A stretch of 64,000 nt of DNA, from contig CM075853.1 of assembly GCA_037975125.1 (NCBI GenBank), positions 76,113,609 to 76,177,608 of the forward strand, in the 5' to 3' direction. Each line of letters begins with the position of its first letter. Within the stretch, counting starts at the first letter, position 1. This stretch comes from Latrodectus hesperus. Taxonomy: Eukaryota > Arthropoda > Arachnida > Araneae > Theridiidae. The position numbers and the translations under genes were made by a program. Positions 38,501-52,312 of this stretch are shown in pieces. Below the pieces are notes generated by a model. That model saw only the letters and a list, made by a program, of their open reading frames with translations, was not told the origin of the DNA and did not search any database.

Positions 38501-39133
38501 ATTTAAATATTTATTTATTTTCATTAAAAATGCTCTACTTTTGTGTGTGTAATTATTATATTTGAAGTGCTATTTATTATTGAAGTGATATTTTTTAAAT
38601 TCCTACTTTTTTATTTGCATATAGGTTGAATTCAATATCTGGACCAAGAAAAAGTTTATTTTTCTTACTATCATTTATTCTACACTCCATCTCAAATAGT
38701 GTTTTATGTAATATTTGCAATTACAAACTTTAGACTATAATTTTTTAATCCTTTGTTAATTTAATTATTAGAATTTTACAAGATCCTTTAAACTATATTT
38801 GGTTTTAAATTCTAAAGATAACATCATTATTTATTATATATCATTGTTGGCATTTCTAAAAGTAATATATTTTTTAATCTGTCATCAAAAATATTTCATG
38901 TAGTTTACATGCACCATTAAACTTCCAGATATTGAATACTTTTACTTTATTTTTGAATTTCTTTTTCGGAAATATTCTCTTTTTATATTTTAAACTAGAT
39001 TCCTTCTTCTGTTAACTAATTTTAAAAGTATAATAATTTAAATTTTTATCAAAAATAATCTTTAAACACTTTTTTACTATCAAAAGTTTAAAACTAATAC
39101 ATTTTGTGTATTTAAAGATTACTTTTGTAATTG
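35551..39133 (+). other. A5-C6 spacer (missing B slot)
   Basis: 3.6 kb with no promoter box or Ig exon. Its length equals the sum of a normal A-to-B spacer, a B cassette and a B-to-C spacer, as if a B cassette had decayed in place. It contains the exon-like sequence at 37007-37131. Confidence 0.5.
37007..37131 (+). other. exon-like segment with strong splice acceptor and short Cys-rich reading frame
   Basis: A 26-base, almost pure pyrimidine tract ends in TTTACAG at 37006. Read in phase 1, the frame compatible with the Ig exons, the next 40 codons are open and end at TGA (37129-37131). They contain NWCNMRKKICSVNC followed by GKFTC, with four Cys. AATAAA follows at about 37147. An internal GTGAGT at 37039 could instead end a 32-bp exon. 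It is not recognised as any family member. It could be an alternative terminal exon for the A5 Ig exon, a piece of an unrelated small gene, or chance. Confidence 0.3.
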
Positions 39134-39151
39134 AACGATATGTGGCGCTAC
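39134..39151 (+). promoter_or_regulatory. cassette C6 promoter box
   Basis: AACGATATGTGGCGCTAC with C-type flanks ACTTTTGTAATTG upstream and CATACCA downstream. It lies 233 bp upstream of the leader ATG at 39384. Confidence 0.8.
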
Positions 39152-39383
39152 CATACCAGTCTCATTTTTTTCAACCTAATTTTGTTACTGAATAAATAGA
39201 ATTGTTTGTGTTCACACATGTAACATACATATATTTGAATTTGTAATATTACAAAATATATTGAATGTTTAAAGTACTAATCTAAATTTCAAATGCATTC
39301 CTTTGGTTAAAAATACATAAATACATAAAATGAGCAAATATTGCGAAAGAAACGTTAGGTTTTATCAAGCTAACAGGAATAAA

Positions 39384-39435
39384 ATGGCGAGATTGCTGAT
39401 CAAATACATTGCGATATCAAGTCTTTTTGTGAAAG
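39384..39435 (+). CDS. sDscam: Dscam-type cassette C6, leader exon
   Basis: MARLLIKYIAISSLFVK, 17 codons plus one base, ending GTGAAAG|GTAAGT. Starts in the conserved context ATAAAATGGCG. An in-frame ATG 18 codons upstream (39330) could extend the N-terminus with a charged peptide (MSKYCERNVRFYQAN...), but the shared C-type start favours 39384. Confidence 0.85.
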
Positions 39436-39689
39436 GTAAGTAATTTTCTATTGAATATTCATCGATATCTTTAAAAGAAATAAAGTATTTTAAATGAAGA
39501 TACATCTATTATCAAATGCATATTAGAAAATTATTTTACAACTAAACTTTTTACAAAAATGAATACTTTTGTAAACATGTTATACTTTATATTCAAATCA
39601 ACATTTGAAAAATGCTTTATTTCAACAATTAAACATGTAGCAAACATTTTATGAGCAATTACATAATCAAAATGTTCGATTCTTTTAAG

Positions 39690-39986
39690 GGATTATTGCA
39701 GAAGATTCCCCAGTTTTAAGACCGATGTTTGTTCCAATGAATTTAGCTCTTGGTGATATCACGGAATTGTCTTGCACTGTTAAAAGAGGATCATTTCCAG
39801 TCACATTCAAATGGTTTCACAATGGAAAAGAAATACAGTCTCATTCTAAGTACAAAATTACAAATTCGGAAAGCAGTTCGCAGTTTTATATAGGGGAAAT
39901 TGAAGCTTCTGATATAGGAAACTACACATGTTTAGTTGAAAATCCATACGGTCAAGATAAAAAAACCGAAAATGTAATTATTGAAG
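39690..39986 (+). CDS. sDscam: Dscam-type cassette C6, Ig-domain exon
   Basis: 99 codons, phase 1-1, after GATTCTTTTAAG. Opens GIIAEDSPVLRPMFVPMNLA. Cys29 (ELSCTVKRGSFP), Trp42 (FKWFHNGKEIQSH) and Cys81 (DIGNYTC). The C-type tail is LVENPYGQDKKTENVIIEG. Very similar to C9 and C12. It sits 254 bp from its leader and the frame is intact. Confidence 0.92.
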
Positions 39987-42826
<2,840 letters not shown>

Positions 42827-42844
42827 AACGATATGTGGCGCTGC
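42827..42844 (+). promoter_or_regulatory. cassette A7 promoter box
   Basis: AACGATATGTGGCGCTGC with A-type flanks TTTCCAAAATTG upstream and TTTCC downstream. It lies 221 bp upstream of the leader ATG. Confidence 0.8.
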
Positions 42845-43064
42845 TTTCCTTTGGGAATTGCTTTTCTAGTCGTACAATAGATCTTGATACTTTAATATAG
42901 TTTTTGAGTGAAATATTTTCGTCTATACATATCAATTAAGGAAATACCTTTTATTAGTTGTATATCATCAACTTTATGCCACTTGTGAAAAACCTGATTT
43001 CATTTTATAATTGTTATTGTTTCACATTCTCAGTTATCTGTTATGCGTAAAAAATATGTTAGTC

Positions 43065-43110
43065 ATGGCGTTGTTTGGTTTGACTTGTTTGTTGGCAATT
43101 ATCTCTAAAG
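43065..43110 (+). CDS. sDscam: Dscam-type cassette A7, leader exon
   Basis: MALFGLTCLLAIISK, 15 codons plus one base, ending TCTAAAG|GTAAGT. Nearly identical to the A10 and A13 leaders, which lack the in-frame upstream ATG at 43056 (it would add MLV), so 43065 is preferred. The leader is intact although its Ig exon is frameshifted. Confidence 0.8.
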
Positions 43111-45274
43111 GTAAGTAATTTTCCATTTATTTATTTATAATGTATCTTTTAGTTAAAATTTTCTGTTAAATATTTTGATCTTTAAAGATTACCTACAATA
43201 TATTTAAAGTTATTCAACTGCAAATTTATGATTCTACTATGCATATCCATGTAAATATATATGATTGTTTTCTCTACACACCTGAAAGAGTTTACACTTA
43301 CTTTTAAAGTATCCTACAAAATTTTTAAAATAAGGGAATATGGAAACTATAAATTTGTTAATAAAATTTCGCTGATATAAAAATGACTAAAAATGGTCTT
43401 GTATAATTGCTTATATTTTTTCAAACTAGCTGCATAAGTTGCTCATAAAATTAGTACAAATTTTTTACTTCATTTCTTTTTGGTCATTTAAAACAAATTA
43501 TGCTCAAAAAATATTTCTGATTAAATTTTTTCTGAGTGGAAATGTTAATTTAATTGTCTATTATTACCAAAGTGTTTAATTATAATAGCATATATTCTGA
43601 ACTTTAAGAGATGAGATTATGTTTATTTATTCAAATTTATGTAAAGTACTTGTACGAAGACTTCCTTATTATAATTTTAATTTTAAGCTTATTCACATAC
43701 ACAAATATGTGTTAAATTAAATACTATATTAAAAATTAAGATGCTAATTAAACGCCTTTGTTTGAAATTAAATAACATAGTTAAATAAAAATTGACTTTG
43801 CATAATTTGAAATAAATATTATAAGTCAGTCAAGAAAAAATTTTCTTAATATGCGTTAAAATTGCTAGAAAACTGATAAAAAAGGAATAATTTTTACTGA
43901 ACGTAATGATTCAATGTAATGAACTCCAAATTCTGTACAAGGAATTATAATTTACAGTAAAAAATAAAAAAGTTTTCTTTATTCTACAACAAAAGTATTT
44001 TCATGTAAATTTATTATTAAAAACAAAGGAATGCGTAACAGTCACATTTTTTTAAAAATATATACATAATTGTACTGCTAAGATTAATTAGTCGCTAATT
44101 CTAAATAAAAATGAATGAGAGGAAGGCAAGATTTATTTTCGATTTAGATTAAATCTTTTAAATATCTGTTAAGATTAATTATTTGTATACAATATGCACT
44201 TAGAGTGATTTTCTGTCGAATACATCAGCCTTTTAACATAAAAAAAACTCAAATTAAAAATTTCTTAGTAATTAAAAAAGAAGCACTATATATGTTTCTA
44301 AATTCTATAAAAGGAAAAAATTAATAGAAGTTAAATCCACTATTTGATCAAATGCAAAAAATAAGAGAAATTTTAAGTCCATTCATTTCCTTCATTTATT
44401 ATTTTTAAGTCATTTATGATTTATATTTTGTCATTTGAGCACACTTTAGAGTCAAAATATTTCCGTGAATTATCAATTGAGTAACGATCTATATAGTGAG
44501 AAATGCTTATGAACTAAATTTTTCGTTTTACATGTTGGAAATAAAAATACTTTTTTCTTCATTAAATTCATCTAAATTGATTTATATATTTAAAACAAAA
44601 CCTACAACCAATAAAGTATTAATTTAAATATATTTTTATCTGTATATGTTATCGATTATTTTTATTAGACTAGATAAATGATGCACCATAATTTTAAATA
44701 TCATATGTTTTTGAGAATTGGACAAACTAAATTGTTAAAAAGTTTTGAAAAAGGTGTATTATACTCTTTTATTAATTAAATAAAAGTTTATGTATAAAAG
44801 AATAGAAAATTATACTATGAAAAGTTTTTAGAATTATAATATTTGAAAAAACTATTTTTGCAATTTTTTTGTATTAAAATGTACACATGGTTCTCCATGT
44901 TATACTCTTTTTATACTTAACAATATATTTAAAATTTATTCAACTATAAATATAAATGTTCATTGCATTTAAGAATATTTTCATTGTATTTAAACAATAA
45001 ATATAAAAAAGAGTCTATGCCTTTTTTCTCAGTTTTTTTTTAATTAATTGCAATTTTAATATTTTTACATAAAATCTTTTATTCAATGATTTAGTAATTT
45101 TTATGGCGAATTGAATTTTGCAAGTTTTTAGTATTATCATTTGATTAAAGAAATCTTAAAATAATTTTCCCCGTGATATTTTTAAGTAATATATATAAAT
45201 GTGATACTTTCATATTGATTGTTATTTTTTGAAAAATTTCTTATTTATAACCACATTTTCAATTTTATTTTCAG
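43111..45274 (+). other. cassette A7 intron
   Basis: 2.16 kb, GTAAGT to TTTTCAG. AT-rich, no coding signal. The hairpin found in the paralogous A10 intron is not present. Confidence 0.55.
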
Positions 45275-45570
45275 CTGCTTGTCAAGATGAACCCCCAATA
45301 TTAAACCCTATTTACATCCCTCCAAATTTAGCAGTCGGAGATATGATAGAGCTTTCATGTGCTGTCAAAAGAGGAAGCTTGCCCATTTCATTTAAATGGT
45401 TTCATAATAAAAATGATGTATCAGAAAACGATAGCTATAAAATATCTAATTCTCGAATTACTTCTTATTTTCACATCGGAAAAATAACTGCATCTGATGT
45501 AGGTAACTATACATGCAAAGCTTCAAATTTTTTGGTGAAGATAGCACAAGTGCACAAGTTCTCGTTGAAG
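45275..45570 (+). pseudogene. sDscam: Dscam-type cassette A7, Ig-domain exon with 1-bp frameshift
   Basis: Opens AACQDEPPILNPIYIPPNLA with Cys29 (ELSCAVKRGSLP), Trp42 (FKWFHNKNDVSE) and Cys81 (DVGNYTCKASN). The exon is 296 bp where its paralogues have 297 (294 in B1). Comparison with A10 places the loss of one base in or beside the T run at 45528-45533, after codon SN. The last 14 or so codons (the G strand, FGED.T in relatives) are shifted and the exit phase no longer fits a phase-1 constant exon. Splice sites (TTTTCAG, GAAG|GTAATT) remain. Probably a disabled cassette, though a sequencing error in a homopolymer would look the same. Confidence 0.75.
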
Positions 45571-46378
45571 GTAATTAATTCTCAAAAGAAAGAAATTAAA
45601 ATTCCCTTTGAAGCAGTTTTAATCTTTTCCATTTTTAATATTGTTGCCATTGAAGTGTATGGTTTTGTATTTCTTATTTAGATTGCATTTAATATTTTGA
45701 GAATAATATGTATTAATTCTCAAAATTATATTGATTTACAATTTTATACAATAAATGTATTTTAGAAAAATGCTCATAAAATTTGTATAATTTACCTGTA
45801 AATTGCATTTTAATAAACATAACAGTTGTAATCATTATTTACGTTTTTCAAATAAAATGAATTTAGTTATAAATAAAGCAAATATTTTTGTGTGTTAAAC
45901 AATCTTAATTTTTACAGCAAGTAATGTTATTTAATTTGCTTCAGGCATACGTATTTGTGTCAGTAAAATTCCCGTAATTCATAACATTAATTCAAATGTA
46001 GCACTGTGATTTATCAAGAGGACGTAAATGACCACCATCTTGTTTGCACTGTTATGTTATACATATCTTGTAATATATTATTTAGAACTTTCAAATTATT
46101 ATTTCAATCAATTATATTGATATATTTTCTTCTTGTATAAGCCTTACAATCTCTTAGGCAACATTTTTATCATTTTATGATTAAGTATTTTACTGTAATG
46201 AAAAAGATATTCAACATAAATTTGATTTAGAGTATATTTTTTTATTTTGACTATTTGTTTAATCTACCTATTTTTATATCATTGACATTAACTCGTGTGT
46301 TTATAAAAATCATTAGTATATTTCCCACGATGATTTTTATTACACTTATCAAGACTATAAAGTTTAGTTTAAAAATAA
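45571..46378 (+). other. A7-B8 spacer
   Basis: 0.8 kb of AT-rich sequence; no feature apart from the B8 box at its end. Confidence 0.5.
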
Positions 46379-46415
46379 ACCGATAAGTGGCGCTGTGAGG
46401 CATATACCATGGCGT
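46379..46415 (+). promoter_or_regulatory. cassette B8 promoter box, B-type double
   Basis: ACCGATAAGTGGCGCTGT at 46379-46396 and ATGGCGT at 46409-46415; GGCG cores 22 bp apart. It lies 233 bp upstream of the leader ATG. The upstream flank AGTTTAAAAATAAACCG is shared with B11. Confidence 0.8.
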
Positions 46416-46628
46416 ATAAACTTACATATGAACGCGTTCTTATTTATTCATTATAAGTATAACTATTTCATTAAAATAAAGATTGCTTTTTTAGTAGTTA
46501 TTTAATTTTTCAAATTTTTCACATCTCTGTTGCAATGTATGTTTGAAATTGTAAATAACTTTCAAGCTATTTTATTGAAGAGTCTCATTCTATTGAAGTC
46601 TACATTTCTCATTTGCTCTACAAAAAAC

Positions 46629-46671
46629 ATGGTTACAGAATTGATTTGGTTTACACTTCTATTTTATTTCG
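46629..46671 (+). CDS. sDscam: Dscam-type cassette B8, leader exon
   Basis: MVTELIWFTLLFYF, 14 codons plus one base, ending TTTCG|GTAAGT. The same start is used by the B11 paralogue, which has stops upstream of it. In B8 alone the frame stays open back to an ATG at 46539, giving an optional 30-residue extension. Confidence 0.8.
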
Positions 46672-48035
46672 GTAAGTGCTTGAAAACATTCTTCTTTCTT
46701 TGTGTAAAGCTATTTAAAAATCAATCTGCATTTACATTGGTTATATAAAGTTCATATATAATTTGTATTTAACAAAAATCGTAATATTTAATTACTTGTT
46801 TTTTACTTTACATAATGTTTAAAATTGTGTTTAGAAGTTGTGTATACTACTTTAGAAATAAATTTTAATCATAATTTACTTTTCATACATAGTTTTTAGT
46901 TTAAAATGTTTATAACTCAAGATAGTTTTGATAGTCATAATTTTTTACTAATGTCAATATGGTGATATTTCTTTATAAATATTTGTGCATTTGAATCTTT
47001 AATCGTTGGTGACATTCCACTAAATACACCGTGAGGTTTACTGGCAACATTTTACAGTGAAATTCGAAATATATAACTTACTGTAACAACTAAATTGCTT
47101 ATATTCAATCGTCGTTGATTTTTCAAAACAATGCATCTTTATTAAAAACTGACAAATTATATTCCACCAATTATCCTATATTTATTCAGTAAAAAATATG
47201 CGTTTTGAATGATTATAACCAGCACCTAAATAAACAAGAGATAATCTAAGAAAATTTAGCATTATGTATAAATAAAATATATTTTTATTATAGGTTTGAA
47301 AAAATTTTAAAGATATATTCGAGAACTCAAAATTAAAAATTGAATGGTAATAAAGAAGACTTTTTTATAAACCATTTAAGAATATTAGTAGTTATTAAAA
47401 TCTCTCAAAAGTTATGTTATTAAGAATATTTTATACTAAACGCAACACATATACACTTTCTAAGAATATTTTTTTTGTATTCTTTATATTTTACCTATTA
47501 GTCAAAACTGATAATTTTTCATTTATATTTGACTTTATCCTAACCAAACTACCACCAATTATTAAAAAAATATTTTTAATTCTATCAATATTAAGGATTA
47601 TTTTATAATTAAATGAAAATGTTCTCGAAATTAGTTTTTACTTTTCATAATTAATAAAAAGAAAATTTAATGAATTATTTCAAATAGATGCAAATTGTCT
47701 ATAGTTTTTATCAAACAAATGTAAAAGTATCAAATTTTATTATGAATAATTTTATATATGGAAATTTATATTCATGATTATTTCGCAATATTTAACAATT
47801 TGGGAGTTAGTTTCAAGAACACGTATGCTAATGCTGTCTTTATGACTGTATAAAATTTTTATTTTAAATTAAAGTATCTATTATTCTATAAATATATTTA
47901 ATAAAATCCTTTTCAGTCGGTAAATTCGGCTTTGGTCCTTAAACGAGACAAACGATAGTTATAAAATAGATTTTTTTGAATGCATATTCACTAACAGTAA
48001 TATTTCCTAATAAAATCATATAATTTCTTTTATAG
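46672..48035 (+). other. cassette B8 intron
   Basis: 1.36 kb, GTAAGT to TTTTATAG, AT-rich with no coding signal. Confidence 0.6.
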
Positions 48036-48332
48036 TTCTTGGAAAAGAAGAACCGCCAGTTTTGAATCCTATGTTCATTCCACCAAATTTATCTCTTGGA
48101 GATATGACAGAACTCTCATGTACAATCAAAAGAGGAAGTTTGCCTATAAAATTCGAGTGGTATCATAATCATAATTTAATGTCACAAAATAACAATTATA
48201 AAATATCGAGTTCAACAATTGGTTCACAATTTTTAATTGGGGAAATTAAAGCTTCAGATATCGGCAATTACACTTGCAGAGCTAGTAACGCATATGGATA
48301 TGATACAAAATCTGAATCTGTAATTATTGAAG
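48036..48332 (+). CDS. sDscam: Dscam-type cassette B8, Ig-domain exon
   Basis: 99 codons, phase 1-1. Opens VLGKEEPPVLNPMFIPPNLS. Cys29 (ELSCTIKRGSLP), Trp42 (FEWYHNHN) and Cys81 (DIGNYTC). The B-type tail is RASNAYGYDTKSESVIIEG. Nearly identical to B11, with only a few replacements (E/G before LSC, M/I after NL, G/E in GEIKAS, T/A in YDTK). The frame is intact. Confidence 0.92.
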
Positions 48333-49212
48333 GTAACAGTGTTTAATTTTAATGAAACATAACTCTTACTTTTTGAATAATATATCATTATATGTCTTTT
48401 TAAGAAACAAGTTGGTAATATCTTATTACGTCTATTTTTAAATGCTTTTCTTATTTTGTTTTTTATTTTTAAAAATCAATATAAATTATGTATATATAAA
48501 TATTGTTAGTGTATCATATTTTTTTGGATTTTACAAATAATCTTCATAACAGCTCAACGTTTTGAAGTAGCAAGATGTTTGAGTTGATTTATGATGATAA
48601 TTTATTATGTTTGAGTTAATTTATGATGATAAATAAATTTCTTAAAATTTAACTTCTGTGAAATGAGTAACTCATAATAGCCTGATTAGTAAAGACTATA
48701 AAATACTGCATTGATAAAAAAAATGCACGATTCCTGTGCAAATATCGCGTTTATGCATTATATAATAAAAACTCTCAATCTTATATATTCATTGCTTTTC
48801 TGTAATACAGTCTGTTACATAACTAAACATAAAAAAGTGTGGAAAAACTAAATTTTTAATTTTAAGACTACTTACAAATTTTTAGAATTGATAAAAAAAT
48901 AAATGATCCTCATAGCTGTCTCCTTTTTCTTATATCTAGTTCAAAATATTTTAAATCAGAAGAATTGAGATTTCACTTGCCATATATTTTACACACAATG
49001 ATAATCCATACATTTCAACAGCTGTTTGTACATTTTAAAATATAAAATTCTGGTATGCAATTCTCAAATTTCCTGATTTACTGAAAACATTCACTAATGC
49101 AGTTAAATGCCAGTTATTTCTTTAAATGTAGATAATAAATAATATTATTATTCATTTTTGCTCCACATGCTCTAATTTAGACACTGCAACAGAGAAATTG
49201 CTTTTGTAATCG
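48333..49212 (+). other. B8-C9 spacer
   Basis: 0.88 kb. Highly similar along its length to the B11-C12 spacer (57635-58479), from AACAGTGTTTAATTT just after the donor to the C box, showing the recent duplication. Confidence 0.7.
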
Positions 49213-49230
49213 AACGATATGTGGCGCTAC
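49213..49230 (+). promoter_or_regulatory. cassette C9 promoter box
   Basis: AACGATATGTGGCGCTAC with C-type flanks CTTTTGTAATCG upstream and CATACCA downstream. It lies 231 bp upstream of the leader ATG. Confidence 0.8.
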
Positions 49231-49460
49231 CATACCATACTCATTGTATTCGGTATGATTTTATTGCTGAATGAATTTGGTTGTGTTTACATGCAGCGCA
49301 TGTTTAAATTGTAATATTACAGCGTATATTGAGTACTTAAAATATATATGTATATATATAAAGTTTCAAACTTATATTCATTGTATAAAATTCCTAGGAA
49401 TGATCATTTCTTTCTTAAGAAACTTTAGGTGTTTAGGTATTCAAGGCTTACAGAAATAAA

Positions 49461-49515
49461 ATGGCGCTATCAGTTGTTAGATATATTGCTGTATCAAGTC
49501 TTCTACTTATGAAAG
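49461..49515 (+). CDS. sDscam: Dscam-type cassette C9, leader exon
   Basis: MALSVVRYIAVSSLLLMK, 18 codons plus one base, ending ATGAAAG|GTAAGA. Start context ATAAAATGGCG. Three replacements separate it from the C12 leader. Confidence 0.85.
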
Positions 49516-49741
49516 GTAAGAAATTTTTTGTTTAATTTTCATTTAGATTCCCAAAAAACTTACTTAATTTTTGCATGCTTAGCAACAGTACTACATGGAA
49601 TATTTATAAACAAAAGCATAAAAAAACATCAATAATTATTCATATACATTTTAGATTCTCAAAATACTTTATTTTGATAACTAAGCTTATCTGAAATTTG
49701 TCATTTCTAGTTACATAATTTGTTTTTATCATTCTTTTAAG

Positions 49742-50038
49742 GAATAACTGCGGAAGATTCACCAATTTTAAGGCCGATGTTTGTTCCCATGAATTTAGCT
49801 CTTGGGGATATTACTGAATTGTCTTGCACTGTTAAAAGAGGATCATTTCCTGTCACGTTCAAGTGGTTTCACAATGGGAAAGAGATACAGTCTCATCCTA
49901 AGTATAAAATTACAAATTCCGAAAGCAGTTCGCATTTTTACGTAGGAGAAATTCAAGCTGCTGATATTGGAAACTACACATGTTTAGTTGAAAATTCTTA
50001 TGGTCAGGACCAAAAAACGGAAAATGTTATTATTGAAG
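49742..50038 (+). CDS. sDscam: Dscam-type cassette C9, Ig-domain exon
   Basis: 99 codons, phase 1-1, after TCATTCTTTTAAG, only 226 bp from its leader. Opens GITAEDSPILRPMFVPMNLA. Cys29, Trp42 (FKWFHNGKEIQSHPKYK) and Cys81 (DIGNYTC). Tail LVENSYGQDQKTENVIIEG. Differs from C12 mainly in HPKYK/HSKYK, SSSHF/SSSLF and QAAD/QASD, changes that fall in or near the loops and edge strands between the two cysteines. The frame is intact. Confidence 0.92.
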
Positions 50039-52024
50039 GTAATTTATCTCAACTAATATTTGATTACAATTTCTAGCATATTTTTTTCACAATTGTGTTC
50101 ATTCAGAGAAAAAACATTAACAGCTTCAATAAGTTTTGATTTTTCATACATACACAATAAAGTACATAACAAATTAATTATTTTCAGATTATTTTAAATT
50201 TTGCACTTGTGATCATTTCTAGAATAGAGAACTTTTTGTGCTACAAATAATATATATGCGTTACATACATATAATTAAAGCAAAATCATATGAAGTAAGT
50301 AATTATTTAATGTAAAAATATTATATGTGTTTATATGAAAAGAAAGCATAAACAATACGTATTTTTAATGAATCTATAAGTATATATTTATGTATAAATT
50401 TTAAAGAAATAACTGATTCATTATTTATGTGATAAGTTATTAGTAATGTGTTCATTATTCCATTTTCATATAAAAGAATTTTATTTAAATTCCTTGAACT
50501 TTTCAATTTAGATAATAAATTAAATTCTTTTAAATAGTATTTCAAACGTTTTATTTATATCAATAATTTATAACCATTATACAATTCTGTTATTCCTCAA
50601 AGCTATTCTTTAAGAAATTTTATAAAGAAAGTTAAAGAAAACGTACTTAAATTTTATTTCGTGCAAAATTATTCTATTTGTATGCTTAGTAAATTAATTA
50701 CATTTAATGTTTATAAATTAAAATTAAAGTATTCAAGTCCCCTTTTAATGTTAATTTTTATTCCATAAAATATGTATTGCCTTTGTCAAGATATGCATAA
50801 TATTCCTCCTAAAACATTAAATTTTGCTTAATGTGTCAATTAATCTCATTACCATATAAATAAATCTAAAATTTTGAATGTCTGTAAAAATCTTAACGTT
50901 ACTCACGTTGCTTTTTTTATTGTTTCATTTAAATACTTAATATTCTTGCGTTCCTTACAAATATGGAGTAGGACGTTAGATTCCTTAAAATATGGGATTT
51001 TAACTATAGAATAAACATAATCTGTAAAAGTGGTTTCTTCGCAAGTACATTCTACGTACAGAGAAAACAACTAAAAGCAAATTTTAATTATGATTATGAT
51101 TTTGATATTTATTTTAGAAATTGCTTACTGAAATATAGGAAATAAAGTTGTATGAAAGAGTTCTACATTTTAGCGAATAATTACATCAAGCCATACTAAT
51201 ATCTACTTTGATTTCCTTCATAATTTTGCACGTATTAAACACTTTTTAAGCATAGAGAATTTTTGCTTTCACATATATGAATATAAATACTATAGAGATA
51301 AATAGATATACCCCTATCTATAAATTAGATGATAGTATTTTTACATTAAGGGCTTATTTTCTGTTTAAGATGCCATTAAATTTTTAGATCTATAATATTA
51401 AAAACAGGATAAAAATCAAAACTTTCTTGCCACATTATCTGAGATACGTTTCATATCTTAGCCTTGAAGATGCATAAATTAATTAATACATAGATTTACA
51501 AAATTTATTTGTAAAAATTTACAACCTATTGTCAAAGGAAATCAAATATCTCCTGTTAAAAATACATATGCGGTCATCATTATTACTAACGAACATTAAA
51601 TGTAACAAATATTAAATTAGTATTTTTATTAATGTTTAATTAATGACATTTTAGTTGTTTAATTTTTATTTATAAACATTTGATGTAAGTAAGGAAATTA
51701 GTCTATACATTATGTTATCCACACAAATAAACTATTTTATTAAAATAGCATAATATTTTATTTCGAGCTTATTATTAATATAATTTTATTATAATCCCTC
51801 ATGAAATTATTGAGTATGATATTATAATCCAGTTGTCATATGTCTCGTAACTAATCAAATTTCGTATTTATAACATGAAACAAATATGTTTGAAATTTTT
51901 TAAAATTATTTTTATCAATACTTTGTATTAATAATTTGCTTTCTTTATAAAATAAGCATGCTCATTACTTTAATAGAATGTTTATTAAGCAATACTATAT
52001 TAATGTAATTTCTTTCCAAAATTT
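50039..52024 (+). other. C9-A10 spacer
   Basis: 2.0 kb, alignable by eye with the C12-A13 spacer at both ends. Compared with that copy it lacks about 950 bp (present at roughly 60362-61310) and has about 430 bp extra (roughly 51390-51826). Confidence 0.6.
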
Positions 52025-52042
52025 AACAATATGTGGCGCTGC
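52025..52042 (+). promoter_or_regulatory. cassette A10 promoter box
   Basis: AACAATATGTGGCGCTGC (A in place of G at position 4, shared only with A13), A-type flanks TTTCCAAAATTT upstream and TTTCC downstream. It lies 225 bp upstream of the leader ATG. Confidence 0.8.
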
Positions 52043-52266
52043 TTTCCTTTTGGTGTTTCATTTCTGGTTGTACAATAAAACTTGACGCTTTAATCTGATT
52101 TTTTAGGTAAATACTTTCGCCTAAATACCAATTAAATAACTATTTGTTTAATCACAAGTCTATGATTTTGATCTTTCTTATAAACTTGTGGAAATTCTGC
52201 TTTTAGTCTATAATTATCGATGTTTGCCATTCTCAGCTTCCTGATATGAGTTAAAAATAAGTAGTT

Positions 52267-52312
52267 ATGGCGTTGTTTGGCTTGACTTGTTTGTTGGCAG
52301 TTATTTTTGAAA
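52267..52312 (+). CDS. sDscam: Dscam-type cassette A10, leader exon
   Basis: MALFGLTCLLAVIFE, 15 codons plus one base. The donor is GAAA|GTAAGT, so the split codon starts with A instead of the G used by most cassettes, and the junction residue becomes Thr. A13 shares this change. Signal-peptide-like but ends in Glu rather than Lys. Confidence 0.8.

Noticed and set aside
45229..45290. Apparent signal peptide directly before the A7 Ig exon
   Set aside because: Starts with TTG and covers the splice acceptor; the true leader is at 43065.
49271..49459. ORF of 62 codons upstream of the C9 leader, also found before C12 (58538-58726)
   Set aside because: It is present twice only because the 5' region was recently duplicated. 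It lies between the box and the leader ATG and is absent from C4 and C6.
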